DNA of 64,000 nt, taken from NCBI GenBank assembly GCA_002384855.1, contig DGBP01000030.1:1-64000 (forward strand), in the 5' to 3' direction. Both the position numbers and the translations under genes were made by a program. Shown in pieces: positions 34,057 to 43,544 of this stretch (within the stretch, counting starts at the first letter, position 1; each line of letters opens with the position of its first letter). Origin of the DNA: Nocardioidaceae bacterium UBA4001. Its GTDB lineage: Bacteria > Actinomycetota > Actinomycetes > Propionibacteriales > Nocardioidaceae. The notes beneath the pieces were generated by a model. That model did no database searches. It worked only from the letters and a program-made list of their open reading frames with translations, and was not told where the DNA came from.

Positions 34057-35601
34057 ATGACCCACCACGAGCAGCTCGCCCACGGCGGTTCCACGACGGG
34101 CACCGGCGCGCCCGCGCCCAGTGACCGCAACTCTCTGACCGTCGGGGCGGACGGCCCGATCCTGCTCCACGACCACCACTTCATCGAGCAGATGGCCCAC
34201 TTCAACCGTGAGCGGGTGCCCGAGCGCAACGTGCACGCCAAGGGCTCGGGGGCGTTCGGTGTGTTCGAGACCACCGAGGACGTCTCCCGGTACACCAAGG
34301 CGGCGCTGTTCCAGCCGGGCGCACGGACCGAGATGCTCGCCCGCTTCTCCACGGTCGCCGGCGAGCAGGGCAGCCCCGACACGTGGCGCGACCCGCGCGG
34401 CTTCGCGCTGAAGTTCTACACCTCCGAGGGCAACTACGACCTCGTCGGCAACAACACCCCGGTGTTCTTCATCCGTGACACGATGAAGTTCCCCCACTTC
34501 ATCCGCTCCCAGAAGCGTCGCGGCGGCTCCGGTCTGCGTGACAACGACATGCAATGGGACTTCTGGACCCACAACCCCGAGTCGGCCCACCAGGTCACCT
34601 GGCTCATGGGCGACCGGGGAATCCCGAAGACGTGGCGCCACATGAACGGCTACGGGTCGCACACCTACATGTGGATCAACGCGGCCGGCGAGAAGTTCTG
34701 GGTGAAGTACCACTTCAAGTCCGACCAGGGCGTCGAGACCCTCACCCAGGAGGAGGCCAACCGGCTCGCCGGCGAGGACGCCGACTTCCACCGCCGCGAC
34801 CTCCACGACTCCATCGAGGCCGGCGACCATCCGTCGTGGACCCTGCACGTGCAGGTCATGCCCTACGAGGACGCCAAGACCTACCGGTTCAACCCGTTCG
34901 ACCTGACCAAGGTGTGGCCGCACGGCGACTACCCGCTGATCAAGGTCGGCACGATGACGCTCAACAAGAACCCGGAGAACTTCTTCGCCGAGATCGAGCA
35001 GGCGTCGTTCGCGCCGAGCTCGTTGGTGCCCGGGATCGGTCTCTCGCCGGACAAGATGCTGCTCGGACGCGTGTTCGCCTACGCGGACACGCAGCGCTAC
35101 CGGATCGGCCCGAACTACCAGCAGCTGCCGGTCAACCGGCACCGCGTCGAGGGCGCCTACACCTACCAGTTCGACGGGCCGATGGCCTACGACCACACGG
35201 GCGACTCCCCGAAGTACGCGCCGAACTCCTACGGCGCCCCCTACAGCGACCTCACCGGCTCCGCCGAGGAGGGCTGGGAGACCGACGGCGCGATGGTCCG
35301 CGAGGCCTACACGCTGCGCGCCGAGGACGACGACTTCGGCCAGGCGGGCACCCTGGTGCGCGAGGTGTTCGACGACGAGATGCGCGAGCGCCTCGTGCAG
35401 AACGTCGCGGGCCACATCCTCGGCGGCGTGAAGGACCACACTCTCCCGCGGGTCTTCGAGTACTGGAAGAACGTCGACTCCGAGATCGGCAAGCGCATCG
35501 AGGAGGCCGTGCACGCCGGCCGGGGCAAGGACGTCGCCCCGCACGACACCGACGCCGACCCCGCCGAGGTGGCGGACAGCCCCACACTCCACCAGGGCTG
35601 A
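34057..35601 (+). CDS. katA: Monofunctional heme catalase
   Basis: A 514-residue clade-type heme catalase. Catalytic His60 is in [13 protein letters not shown], Asn in [11 protein letters not shown] near 133, and the proximal heme Tyr near 343 in [12 protein letters not shown]. It turns hydrogen peroxide into water and oxygen. ATG 34057 is preceded by AGGAGG. It follows furA on the same strand. The C-terminal end is disordered ([12 protein letters not shown]). A strong terminator lies 32 bases after the stop. Confidence 0.95.
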   Translation: MTHHEQLAHGGSTTGTGAPAPSDRNSLTVGADGPILLHDHHFIEQMAHFNRERVPERNVHAKGSGAFGVFETTEDVSRYTKAALFQPGARTEMLARFSTVAGEQGSPDTWRDPRGFALKFYTSEGNYDLVGNNTPVFFIRDTMKFPHFIRSQKRRGGSGLRDNDMQWDFWTHNPESAHQVTWLMGDRGIPKTWRHMNGYGSHTYMWINAAGEKFWVKYHFKSDQGVETLTQEEANRLAGEDADFHRRDLHDSIEAGDHPSWTLHVQVMPYEDAKTYRFNPFDLTKVWPHGDYPLIKVGTMTLNKNPENFFAEIEQASFAPSSLVPGIGLSPDKMLLGRVFAYADTQRYRIGPNYQQLPVNRHRVEGAYTYQFDGPMAYDHTGDSPKYAPNSYGAPYSDLTGSAEEGWETDGAMVREAYTLRAEDDDFGQAGTLVREVFDDEMRERLVQNVAGHILGGVKDHTLPRVFEYWKNVDSEIGKRIEEAVHAGRGKDVAPHDTDADPAEVADSPTLHQG

Positions 35602-35633
35602 ACCCCGCCCCTGGTCTACCAGGGTGTGCAGAG

Positions 35634-35679
35634 GAGCTGTCGCTCCCCACGGTGATCTTCCCGTGGGGAGCGACAGCTC
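35634..35679 (+). terminator. Long hairpin terminator of furA-katA
   Basis: GAGCTGTCGCTCCCCACGG (35634-35652) pairs perfectly with CCGTGGGGAGCGACAGCTC (35661-35679): 19 bp with an 8-base loop. It follows the catalase stop by 33 bases. No T-run. Confidence 0.85.
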
Positions 35680-35765
35680 TCCGGGGAGCAAGGCAGCCGT
35701 GCCGGACGACGGCCGGCGCAGGAGGTACGACGCCCGCGGTTGGTGCCATGGGCGAGAATCGACCC

Positions 35766-36740
35766 ATGCCCCGCGACGACGCCATGCACGAGGTCGATGT
35801 CCTCGGCGAGCCGTACCTCTCCGAGACGATGGAGCTCCCCGACGACGACGAGGGGCCGGTCGTCGCGACGCTCGTGCACCGTCGTACCGACGTCGTGGCG
35901 GGCTCGAGCCGCGCGGTGCTGCACGTCCACGGCTTCTCGGACTACTTCTTCCAGACGCCCGCCGCCGACTACTGGACCTCGCGCGGCTACGACTTCTACG
36001 CCCTCGACCTGCGCAAGTACGGCCGCTCGCTCCGGCCGCACCAGACCGCGAACTTCGTCACCGACCTGCGGCACTACTTCGAGGAGCTCGACGCCGCACT
36101 GGAGCGGGTCCGCGACCGGGACGGGCACGACCACGTCATCGTCACCGCGCACTCCACCGGCGGTCTGATCACCCCCCTGTGGGCCCACGAGCGCAGGCCG
36201 GGGCTGGCGGGGATGGTGCTCAACTCGCCGTGGCTCGACCTGCACGGCAGCTTCCTGCTCCGCACGGCGGGCACGGCGGCGATCGACCAGGTCGGAGCCA
36301 GGCGGCCCTATCTCGCCATCCCGCGCAACGTCTCGGGCCTCTACGCCCAGAGCCTCCACAAGGACCACCACGGCGAGTGGGAGTTCAACCTCGACTGGAA
36401 GCCGATCGACAGCCACCCGGTCTACGCGGGATGGCTCAGGGCGGTCCGGCGCGGGCACGCGAAGGTCCACCGCGGGATCGAGGTGGGCGCGCCGGTGCTC
36501 GTGCTCACCTCGGGGCAGAGCTCCTTCCCCCGCGAGTGGGACGACAACGTCTCCCAGCACGACATCGTGCTCGACGTGGAGCAGATCAGGAAGTGGGCCC
36601 ACAAGCTCGGCGGCCACGTCACGGTGGCGCGCATCGAGGGGGCGCTGCACGACGTCACCCTGTCGGCCGAGCCGGTCCGGCACCGGGCCTTCGCGCAGGT
36701 CACGCGCTGGCTCGACGCGTTCGTCCACGACCCCGTGTGA
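35766..36740 (+). CDS. Alpha/beta hydrolase (monoacylglycerol-lipase-like)
   Basis: A 324-residue hydrolase. Segments: VLHVHGFSDYFFQTPAADYW (oxyanion region), FYALDLRKYGRS, and the nucleophile elbow VTAHSTGGLITPL with Ser. A late His lies in EGALHDVTLS, and an acidic residue in a preceding strand completes the triad. Large Trp/Tyr-rich cap segments lie between. The family hydrolyses lipid or ester bonds. ATG 35766 chosen; an upstream ATG at 35748 would add six residues. Separated from katA by its terminator. Confidence 0.87.
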   Translation: MPRDDAMHEVDVLGEPYLSETMELPDDDEGPVVATLVHRRTDVVAGSSRAVLHVHGFSDYFFQTPAADYWTSRGYDFYALDLRKYGRSLRPHQTANFVTDLRHYFEELDAALERVRDRDGHDHVIVTAHSTGGLITPLWAHERRPGLAGMVLNSPWLDLHGSFLLRTAGTAAIDQVGARRPYLAIPRNVSGLYAQSLHKDHHGEWEFNLDWKPIDSHPVYAGWLRAVRRGHAKVHRGIEVGAPVLVLTSGQSSFPREWDDNVSQHDIVLDVEQIRKWAHKLGGHVTVARIEGALHDVTLSAEPVRHRAFAQVTRWLDAFVHDPV

Positions 36741-36744
36741 CGTG

Positions 36745-36775
36745 GAGGTACGACGGACCGCGGTCGTCGTACCTC
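36745..36775. terminator. Bidirectional hairpin between convergent genes
   Basis: GAGGTACGAC (36745-36754) pairs with GTCGTACCTC (36766-36775) around a short palindromic loop. It sits between the hydrolase stop and the TauE stop codon, on which it overlaps by two bases. Confidence 0.7.
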
Positions 36776-37535
36776 ACCAGACGAAGGCGACCACCGCGAC
36801 GACGCCGACGACCACGATCACCGACCGCAGCACCAGAGGCGGAAGCCGACGACCGACCGTCGCACCGATCTGGCCGCCGACGACGGAGCCGGCGGCGATG
36901 AGGCCGGCGATCAGCCAGTCGACCTCGGCGACGAGGATGAACACCACCGCGGCGATCCCGTTGACGAGTCCGGCCAGCACGTTCTTCGTGGCGTTCAGTC
37001 GCTGCAGGGAGTCCTGGATGCCCACGCCCATGATCGCCATGAGCAGGACGCCCTGCGCAGCGCCGAAGTATCCGCCGTACACCCCGGCCAGCATCACCAG
37101 GACCCACACCCACAGCGCGCCGTGCTCGGGCACGCCCCCGCGGGACTCGGCGCGAGCGGCGACGCGGCGTGCGATGGCGGGCTGGAAGATCACGAGCAGC
37201 ACGCCCGCGAGGATCAGCACCGGCACGATGGTGTTGAAGGCCTCCGCAGGGAGCGCGAGCAGCAGCACCGCCCCGACGGTGCCCCCGACGAGGGAGGCCG
37301 CGGCCAGCCGGGCCACCCGGCTCCGCTGACCGCTGAGCTCACGGCGGTAGCCCCATGCCCCGGACGCGGAGCCCGGCACGAGGCCGATCGTGTTGCTGAC
37401 GTTCGCGGTGACCGGGGGGACGCCGAACGCCAGGAGGGTCGGGAACGTGATCAGCGTTCCCGACCCCACCACGGTGTTGATGGTGCCGGCGGCGACCCCC
37501 GCGAGGAGGACCGCCACCATCTCGAGGCCCGTCAC
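36774..37535 (-). CDS. TauE/SafE-family sulfite exporter-like membrane protein
   Basis: A 253-residue membrane protein with about eight hydrophobic helices. The N-terminus MVAVLLAGVAAGTINTVVGSG and TANVSNTIGLVPGSASGAWGY are the family signature with the repeated GxGS loops; the second half repeats as GGYFGAAQGVLLMAIMGVG and NVLAGLVNGIAAVV. The family exports sulfite or organosulfonates. The start overlaps the preceding SPFH gene by 4 bases (ATGA), so it is part of an nfeD-SPFH-tauE operon. Confidence 0.9.
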   Translation of the reverse strand: MTGLEMVAVLLAGVAAGTINTVVGSGTLITFPTLLAFGVPPVTANVSNTIGLVPGSASGAWGYRRELSGQRSRVARLAAASLVGGTVGAVLLLALPAEAFNTIVPVLILAGVLLVIFQPAIARRVAARAESRGGVPEHGALWVWVLVMLAGVYGGYFGAAQGVLLMAIMGVGIQDSLQRLNATKNVLAGLVNGIAAVVFILVAEVDWLIAGLIAAGSVVGGQIGATVGRRLPPLVLRSVIVVVGVVAVVAFVW

Positions 37536-38704
37536 CGTGCCGGCGGCTCCTGCGTGTCCGCCGGTCCGCCGGCAGAGCCCGGCTGGCCGGCCGCGGGAGC
37601 CACGCCGTCCTCCGGGACGACCGGCTCCCTGTTCGCAGCGCGCGGCTCTGCCGACTGCTCGGCCACCGCGATCGCCTCGGCCACCGCGTCGTGCGCCTGC
37701 GACAGCAAGCGGTCACCACGAGCGCCCTCCACGGCCGGCTCGGTCGGCCCCATGTCGACCCGCTTCCGTGGGCCCTCCACCTCGTCGGGGATGCCCTGGA
37801 GGCTGTTCATCGTCGAGCCGAGGCCCTCGAGCGCCTTGCCGATCTCGCTGGGCACGATCCACACCTTGTTGGCGTCGCCCTCGGCGATCTTCGGCATCAT
37901 CTGGAGGTACTGGTAGGCCAGCAGCGACTGGTCGGGGCGGCCGTCGTGGATCGCCTGGAAGACCGTCTGGATGGCCTGGCCCTCACCCTGTGCCTGGAGG
38001 ATCTTCGACTCCCGCTCTGCCTGCGCGCGCAGGATGCGAGCCTCTCGCTCGCCCTCCGCGGTGAGGATCGCGGACTGCTTGGAGCCCTCGGCGGTCAGGA
38101 TCGCAGCCTGGCGGGACCCCTCGGCGGTGAGGATCACGGCGCGCTTCTCGCGGTCGGCGCGCATCTGCTTCTCCATCGAGTCCTTGATCGACGGCGGCGG
38201 GTCGATGCCCTTGAGCTCCACGCGGTTGACGCGGATGCCCCACTTGCCGGTCGCCTCGTCGAGGACGCCGCGCAGACGGCTGTTGATCGCGTCGCGGCTG
38301 GTGAGCGTCTCCTCGAGGTCCATCCCGCCGACGATGTTGCGCAGCGTGGTCATCGTCAGCTGCTCGACGGCCTGGATGTAGTTGGCGATCTCGTACGTCG
38401 CGGCAACCGGGTCGGTCACCTGGAAGTAGATGACGGTGTCGATCGAGACCACGAGGTTGTCCTCGGTGATCACCGGCTGCGGCGGGAACGACACCACCTG
38501 CTCACGCAGGTCGATCATGTACCGCACCTTGTCCACGAACGGCACGACGACGTTCAGGCCCGCCGGCAGCGTGCCCTTGTACTTGCCGAACCGTTCCACG
38601 ATCCCGGCTCGTGCCTGCGGGACGATCCGGATCGTCTTGGCCAGCGTGGCCACGGCGAACAGGACCAGCAGGACGAGCAGGATCAGAAGTCCTGCACCCT
38701 CCAC
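37532..38704 (-). CDS. SPFH/Band-7 (stomatin-like) membrane protein, QmcA-type
   Basis: A 390-residue SPFH protein. One N-terminal membrane helix (ILLVLLVLFAVATLAKTI) precedes the band-7 domain (IVPQARAGIVERFGKYKGTL, ETLTSRDAINSRLRGVLDEA), then a coiled-coil of repeated EGSRQAAILTAEGSKQSAI-like units (about 200-240), and a disordered Pro/Ala-rich tail. Stomatin-like proteins organise membrane microdomains. It follows an NfeD-like gene 77 bases away, its usual partner, and overlaps tauE by 4 bases. Confidence 0.92.
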   Translation of the reverse strand: MEGAGLLILLVLLVLFAVATLAKTIRIVPQARAGIVERFGKYKGTLPAGLNVVVPFVDKVRYMIDLREQVVSFPPQPVITEDNLVVSIDTVIYFQVTDPVAATYEIANYIQAVEQLTMTTLRNIVGGMDLEETLTSRDAINSRLRGVLDEATGKWGIRVNRVELKGIDPPPSIKDSMEKQMRADREKRAVILTAEGSRQAAILTAEGSKQSAILTAEGEREARILRAQAERESKILQAQGEGQAIQTVFQAIHDGRPDQSLLAYQYLQMMPKIAEGDANKVWIVPSEIGKALEGLGSTMNSLQGIPDEVEGPRKRVDMGPTEPAVEGARGDRLLSQAHDAVAEAIAVAEQSAEPRAANREPVVPEDGVAPAAGQPGSAGGPADTQEPPAR

Positions 38705-38781
38705 GGTCTTTGCCTCTTCTCGTTGTTCGTTGCTGCTCGGTCAGTCTGCTGGGTCCCCCGGTCGGCGCAGCCGACGGACGT

Positions 38782-39243
38782 TCACATGTCGAGGGAGGGA
38801 ATGCGGTGTACGTAGGCGGTGGCGCCGCGGATCTCGAAGATGTCGACCTGCTCGCCGACAGCGATCACCTGGGACTCGTCGTAGGGACGCGCCGTCCAGA
38901 TCTCGCCGCCCACACGGATCTGGCCGCTCTGCATGGATACCTCGTCGACCACGAGCGCCTGCTTGCCGACGAGCGCGGCGTGGCCCAGGGTCAGGTCGGG
39001 GCCGGAGTGCAGCCGCTTGACGATGTTCGGCCGGACCAGGGCCAGCATCCCCACCGACGCGGCCACGGCCGCGAGCACCTGGAACGGGAGAGCCAGCCCG
39101 ACCAGCGCGGCCGCCATGCCGACGACGGCGCCGGTCGCCATCATCAGCAGGATCAGGTCGAGGCTGAACAGCTCGGCGACCCCGAGCGCGATGGCGACGC
39201 CGAGCCACGCCTGCCAGTCCTCGAACCACGACGGGAGGTCCAT
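38782..39243 (-). CDS. NfeD-like membrane protein
   Basis: A 153-residue short NfeD protein. Three or four hydrophobic segments (LGVAIALGVAELFSLDLILLM, ALVGLALPFQVLAAVAASVGM) precede a C-terminal OB-fold domain (LVGKQALVVDEVSMQSGQI, ARPYDESQVIAVGEQVDIFE). It is first of the nfeD-SPFH-tauE set. Short NfeD proteins work with SPFH partners. The upstream ABC ATPase gene ends 9 bases before it, so it may also belong to the operon. Confidence 0.9.
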   Translation of the reverse strand: MDLPSWFEDWQAWLGVAIALGVAELFSLDLILLMMATGAVVGMAAALVGLALPFQVLAAVAASVGMLALVRPNIVKRLHSGPDLTLGHAALVGKQALVVDEVSMQSGQIRVGGEIWTARPYDESQVIAVGEQVDIFEIRGATAYVHRIPSLDM

Positions 39244-39252
39244 GTCCTCACC

Positions 39253-40056
39253 CTAGTCACTCGTGCGGTGGCTCACACGCCGCCGCGCTGCCCACCGGTC
39301 GTCCTCGTGGGTCAGGTGAAGAGGCATTCCGAAGGTCATCGACAAGATGTCCTCGGTCATGACCTCCTCCAGGGGCCCGGCGGCCACGACCTTGCCCTGG
39401 CGCAGCAGCATCGCGTGCGTGAACCCGGGCGGGATCTCCTCGACGTGGTGGCTCACGAGGACCGTCGCGGGCGACAGCTCGTCCATCGCCAGCACCGAGA
39501 GCGTGGAGACCAGGTCCTCGCGGCCGCCGAGGTCGAGGCCGGCGGCCGGCTCGTCGAGCAGCAGCAGCTCGGGGTCGGTCATCAGAGCGCGGGCGATCTG
39601 GACGCGCTTGCGCTCACCCTCGCTCAACGTGCCGAAGGTGCGGTCGAGCAGGTGTCCCGCCCCGACCTCGACGAGGAGCTCGCGGGCCCGCTCGTGGTCG
39701 AGCTCGTCATAGTGCTCACGCCAGCGGCCCAGCACGCTGTACGACGCGGAGACCACCACGTCTCGCACGAGCTCTCCCCGCGGGATCCGCTCGGCGAGGG
39801 CGGCGCTGGTCAGCCCGATCCGGGGACGCAGCTCGAAGACGTCCACGGTGCCGAGGACCTCGCCGAGGATGCCGACCACGCCGGAGGTCGGGTGGATCTG
39901 GGCGGACGCCACCTGGAGCAGGGTCGTCTTCCCCGCACCGTTGGGGCCGAGGACCACCCAGCGCTCGTCCTCCTCGACGGTCCAGTCGACGCCGTCGAGA
40001 AGCGTCGCCTGCCCACGCCTGACGGTGACATCCACGAGCTCGAGAACGGCGTCCAT
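39253..40056 (-). CDS. ABC transporter ATPase, orphan
   Basis: A 267-residue ABC ATPase. Walker A GPNGAGKTTLL, Q-loop and signature LSEGERKRVQIARAL (a variant of LSGGQ), Walker B ELLLLDEPAAGLD, and switch His in VLVSHHVEEIPPG. The start ATG 40056 gives the normal MDAVLELVDVTVRRG. No permease is adjacent, so the partner is unknown; members of this Rv-type subfamily are near membrane proteins. Located 9 bases upstream of nfeD, possibly in one operon. Confidence 0.88.
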   Translation of the reverse strand: MDAVLELVDVTVRRGQATLLDGVDWTVEEDERWVVLGPNGAGKTTLLQVASAQIHPTSGVVGILGEVLGTVDVFELRPRIGLTSAALAERIPRGELVRDVVVSASYSVLGRWREHYDELDHERARELLVEVGAGHLLDRTFGTLSEGERKRVQIARALMTDPELLLLDEPAAGLDLGGREDLVSTLSVLAMDELSPATVLVSHHVEEIPPGFTHAMLLRQGKVVAAGPLEEVMTEDILSMTFGMPLHLTHEDDRWAARRRVSHRTSD

Positions 40057-40174
40057 GCATCCCTCGTCCGGTCGGTGCGTGAAACGGACGGCCCGTCCGC
40101 CGTACCGCGCCCCCAACCTACGACACCCGTCGGCACCAGGCACGCCGGATATGTCCCTTCACTACGCTCGAGGG

Positions 40175-40912
40175 GTGCGTACGACGACCGCGCTGCCGCG
40201 CTCCGCCGACCTGGCCGTCTGGTTCACCGCCTGGGCGGACGGGCGAGCCAGCCTCGACGACGCCCGTGACGCCATCCTCGGCAGCGATGCCGCCCACGAC
40301 GTGGTGGGGCTGCCCGGGGAGACCGAGCCCGTGCCGCTGATCCTGGCCCTGGGCCGTCTCCGGGGGGCAGGCGCCGAGTCCGCGGGGCTGGCCCTCCCGG
40401 TCCCTGGGGACCCGCTCGGCCTCGCCGGACCGCCGGAGTTCAACGCTGCGGCGCTCGACTCGGAGGAGGCGGTGGTCCTGGAAGGCGTCGAGGCCGGCCT
40501 GGTCCCCCACGTCGCGGGTGCAGGCGTCACCTGGCAGCTGCAGCCCGTCCACAGCCGCAGGCAGGTGCCCGACCTCTCGGAGGCCGACGGGATGCTCCGT
40601 CGCGCCCTGCTGGAGACCGCCGGTGTCCTGGCCCGCCTGGACGTGGCCCGCTGGCGCCCGGAGATCGCCGACGAGCTGGTCTCGCTGCGCAGCCCGGCCG
40701 ACCTGACCTTCCCGCCGCACTGGGACGCCCGCGCAGTGCGGGTGGCCTCCCTGGCCGCCCGTTGCCGAGCCATCGTCGACCTGGCGCTCGAGGACGAGGG
40801 TGGGGCGGTGACCGCGGGCGAGGCGGACGCCCGTCGTGCCGCTCTCGCACCGCTGGACCACGCTGCGAGACGCGCCCTCGTGGCGGCCTGCTCCTCGCAC
40901 GGCGGGCGATAG
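40175..40912 (+). CDS. Hypothetical actinobacterial protein upstream of serB
   Basis: A 245-residue soluble protein, unnamed. It starts VRTTTALPRSADLAVWFTAWADG and has DVVGLPGETEPVPLILALGRL, a central part (PVHSRRQVPDLSEADGMLRR) and a C-terminal region EADARRAALAPLDHAARRAL. No catalytic motif is recognised. It precedes serB by 12 bases, so it may be co-transcribed. ATG at 40151 would add 8 residues in-frame; GTG 40175 is used because it has a GAGGG upstream. Function unknown. Confidence 0.7.
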   Translation: MRTTTALPRSADLAVWFTAWADGRASLDDARDAILGSDAAHDVVGLPGETEPVPLILALGRLRGAGAESAGLALPVPGDPLGLAGPPEFNAAALDSEEAVVLEGVEAGLVPHVAGAGVTWQLQPVHSRRQVPDLSEADGMLRRALLETAGVLARLDVARWRPEIADELVSLRSPADLTFPPHWDARAVRVASLAARCRAIVDLALEDEGGAVTAGEADARRAALAPLDHAARRALVAACSSHGGR

Positions 40913-40924
40913 CCTGCCCGGGAC

Positions 40925-42160
40925 ATGGCTACGGCGAACCGGCGTGCGGACCAGACCCCGCAGACAGTCCTGATCACCCTCACCGGGCACGACCGCCCCG
41001 GCGTCACCTCGACGGTGTTCACCACCCTGGCGGCGTTCGGCGTCGAGGTGCTCGACATCGAGCAGATCGTGCTGCGGCGACGGCTGGTCCTGGGCGTGCT
41101 GGTCTCCTCCCCCCGCGACCCCCGGGCCCTCCAGCAGGCCATGGAGCGCGTCGGCGACGAGCTCGACATGCAGGTCGAGGTCGAGCGCGGCACCGGCGAC
41201 AACCGGACCCGCCCGGACGGGCGCAGCCACGTGACGGTGCTCGGCGTGCCGCTGCGGCCCGCCGCGGTGGCCGCGATCGCCGGCCGCATCGCCGACACCG
41301 GCGCGAACATCGACCGGATCGAGCGGATGGCGCGCTACCCCGTCACTGCGATCGACCTGCACGTCTCGGGGGCCGACCCGGACCGGTTGCGCGTCCTGCT
41401 CGCCGAGGAGGCGGCGCGGCAGTCCGTCGACGTCGCCGTACAACCTGCCAACCTGCTGCGTCACGGCATGCGCCTGATCGTCATGGACGTCGACTCCACG
41501 CTCATCCAGGGCGAGGTGATCGAGATGCTCGCCGACCGGGCCGGCTGCCTGGCGAAGGTCGCCGAGGTGACGGAGGCGGCGATGCGCGGCGAGCTCGACT
41601 TCGAGCAGTCCCTGCGCGAACGGGTCGCGCTCCTCGAGGGTCTGGACGCGTCGGCCCTCGACACCGTCTACGAGTCCGTGATGCTCGCCCCGGGTGCCCG
41701 GACCCTGGTGCGCACGCTCAAGCGGCTCGGCTACCGGTTCGCGATCGTGTCCGGGGGCTTCACCCAGATCACCGACCGGATCGCCGCAGACCTCGACATC
41801 GACTTCGCCGCCGCCAACGAGCTCGAGGTCGTCGACGGACGGCTCACCGGCCGGATCGTGGGGCCGGTCGTGGACCGGGCCGGCAAGGCCGCGGCACTGC
41901 GCCGGTTCGCCGCGGAGGCCGGCGTGCCGGCTGCGGCCACGATCGCGATCGGCGACGGCGCCAACGACCTGGACATGCTCACGTCCGCGGGGCTCGGCAT
42001 CGCCTTCAACGCCAAGCCGGTCGTGCAGCAGGCTGCCGACACGGCGGTGAACGTGCCCTATCTCGACGCGATCATCTACCTGCTCGGGATCTCCCGCGAG
42101 GAGGTCGAGGCGGCCGACGCCGAGGCGGGGATCGTCACGCCCGCTCCCCCGCTGCTCTGA
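40925..42160 (+). CDS. serB: Phosphoserine phosphatase with N-terminal ACT domains
   Basis: A 411-residue SerB. Residues 15-170 are two ACT-like regulatory units (LITLTGHDRPGVTSTVFTTL, then VTVLGVPLRPAAVAAIAGRI). The catalytic HAD domain begins with the nucleophile motif MDVDSTLIQGEV near residue 188, and has VSGGFTQITDRI and GDGANDLDMLTSAGLGIAF as motifs 2 and 4. It dephosphorylates phosphoserine, the last step of serine biosynthesis; ACT domains usually sense serine. The hypothetical gene before it may share its transcript. Confidence 0.94.
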   Translation: MATANRRADQTPQTVLITLTGHDRPGVTSTVFTTLAAFGVEVLDIEQIVLRRRLVLGVLVSSPRDPRALQQAMERVGDELDMQVEVERGTGDNRTRPDGRSHVTVLGVPLRPAAVAAIAGRIADTGANIDRIERMARYPVTAIDLHVSGADPDRLRVLLAEEAARQSVDVAVQPANLLRHGMRLIVMDVDSTLIQGEVIEMLADRAGCLAKVAEVTEAAMRGELDFEQSLRERVALLEGLDASALDTVYESVMLAPGARTLVRTLKRLGYRFAIVSGGFTQITDRIAADLDIDFAAANELEVVDGRLTGRIVGPVVDRAGKAAALRRFAAEAGVPAAATIAIGDGANDLDMLTSAGLGIAFNAKPVVQQAADTAVNVPYLDAIIYLLGISREEVEAADAEAGIVTPAPPLL

Positions 42161-42167
42161 CGGGCGG

Positions 42168-42680
42168 TCAGGCGGAGCCGGGACGGAAGTCGACCAGCCT
42201 GCCGGACTCCTCCGCGAGGTCGGCCCACGCCACCTCGACGTCGAAGAACGCCATCGACGCGGTCGCGAAGCCGTGGAGCATCTGGTGCAGCGCCTCGTGG
42301 TCGCCGGCGCCGTCGTCGAGCAGGTGCGCGAGATAGCCGATCGCCGGCTGGTGGCCCACGAACACCACCACGCGCGCGTCCTCGGGCACCAGCCGCAGAG
42401 TCTCGAGCACGACGTCCACGCTGCCGGCGTACACCGCGTCGTCGGCGACCACCGTCGGGGTCGACTCCAGCGCCTCCGTCATCGCCGCCCAGGTCCCCAT
42501 CGTGCGCTTGGCCGAGGAGACCACCACGTGGTCGGGGACGACGCCGCGCTCGGACAGGTACCGGCCCGCCTCAACCGCCTCACGCCGGCCGCGGTCGGTC
42601 AGGGCACGCTCGTGGTCGGTCGAGGCGAAGGGCTCTGCCTTCGCGTGGCGCACCAGGACGAGGTGCCTCCGAGATGTCAC
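42168..42680 (-). CDS. sixA: SixA-type phosphohistidine phosphatase
   Basis: A 170-residue histidine-phosphatase-superfamily protein. The catalytic RH motif is at LVLVRHAKAEPF, the second Arg region in SSAKRTMGTW, and the second catalytic His in VVVFVGHQPAIGYLA. SixA removes phosphate from phosphohistidine in His-containing phosphotransfer proteins; in actinobacteria the substrate is unclear. Its stop lies 8 bases from the convergent serB end. Confidence 0.9.
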   Translation of the reverse strand: MTSRRHLVLVRHAKAEPFASTDHERALTDRGRREAVEAGRYLSERGVVPDHVVVSSAKRTMGTWAAMTEALESTPTVVADDAVYAGSVDVVLETLRLVPEDARVVVFVGHQPAIGYLAHLLDDGAGDHEALHQMLHGFATASMAFFDVEVAWADLAEESGRLVDFRPGSA

Positions 42681-42729
42681 GCGGGAATTGTGTCACCCAG
42701 AGACCGCGGCGTACGCCGTTCGGCGCGGA

Positions 42730-43500
42730 TCAGGCCCCCATCGCGTGATAACCGCCGTCGACGTGGACGATCTCGCCCGTCGTCGCCGGGAAGAAGTCCG
42801 ACAGCAGGGCCACGACGGCCTTCGCGGTCGGCCCCTGGTCCTTCTCGTCCCAGCCGAGCGGGGAACGGTCCGACCACATCGACTCGAGGTCCTCGAAGCC
42901 CGGGATCGCCTTCGCCGCGAGCGTCTTCAGCGGCCCTGCGGAGACGAGGTTGACCCGGATCCCCTGAGGACCGAGGTCGCGGGCGAGGTACCGCGAGGTC
43001 GACTCCAGCCCGGCCTTCGCCACGCCCATCCAGTCGTAGGCCGGCCACGCCACCGACGCGTCGAAGGTCATCCCGACGACCGCGCCGCCCGGCCGCATCA
43101 GCGGGAGGCAGGCGGTCGCGAGCGACTTGAGAGAGTACGCCGACACCTGCACCGCCTGGGCTACGTCGGACCAGGGACCCTCGAGGAACTTGCCTCCGAG
43201 CAGCGTCTCGGGGTTCCCGTAGGCGATGGAGTGCACCACGCCGTCGAGCCCGTCGATGTGCTCCCCGAGCAGCTCGGGCAGCCGCCGCAGGTGCTCCTCG
43301 TCGGTGACGTCGAGCTCGATCACCGCGGCCTCCTCCGGGAGGCGCTTGACGATCCGCCGGGTGATGCCCAGGGCCCGGCCGAAGTTCGAGACCACGACGG
43401 TGGCTCCCTGCTCCTGCGCAACACGGGCCACCGCGAAGCCGATCGAGCTGTCCATCGTGACCCCGGCGACCAGGATCTTCTTGCCCTCGAGAATGCCCAT
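42730..43500 (-). CDS. fabI: Enoyl-ACP reductase (InhA-like FabI)
   Basis: A 256-residue NADH-dependent enoyl-acyl-carrier-protein reductase. Nucleotide motif VAGVTMDSSIGFAVA, active-site Tyr155 and Lys162 in YDWMGVAKAGLES and late SAGPLKTLAAKAIPG (substrate loop). The MTFDASVAWPAYDWMGVAK segment is the InhA signature. It performs the last step of fatty-acid elongation and is the target of isoniazid-type inhibitors. It is 44 bases downstream of fabG on the same strand, the mabA-inhA arrangement of actinobacteria. Confidence 0.95.
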   Translation of the reverse strand: MGILEGKKILVAGVTMDSSIGFAVARVAQEQGATVVVSNFGRALGITRRIVKRLPEEAAVIELDVTDEEHLRRLPELLGEHIDGLDGVVHSIAYGNPETLLGGKFLEGPWSDVAQAVQVSAYSLKSLATACLPLMRPGGAVVGMTFDASVAWPAYDWMGVAKAGLESTSRYLARDLGPQGIRVNLVSAGPLKTLAAKAIPGFEDLESMWSDRSPLGWDEKDQGPTAKAVVALLSDFFPATTGEIVHVDGGYHAMGA

Positions 43501-43544
43501 GCCCGTCGTACCCCTGTCTCTCTCAGCTCGTCCGATGCGTTGTG

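Noticed and set aside
34554..36740. A frame fusing catalase-overlapping sequence to the alpha/beta hydrolase
   Set aside because: The upstream part is an out-of-frame reading of katA; the hydrolase begins at 35766 after a strong terminator.
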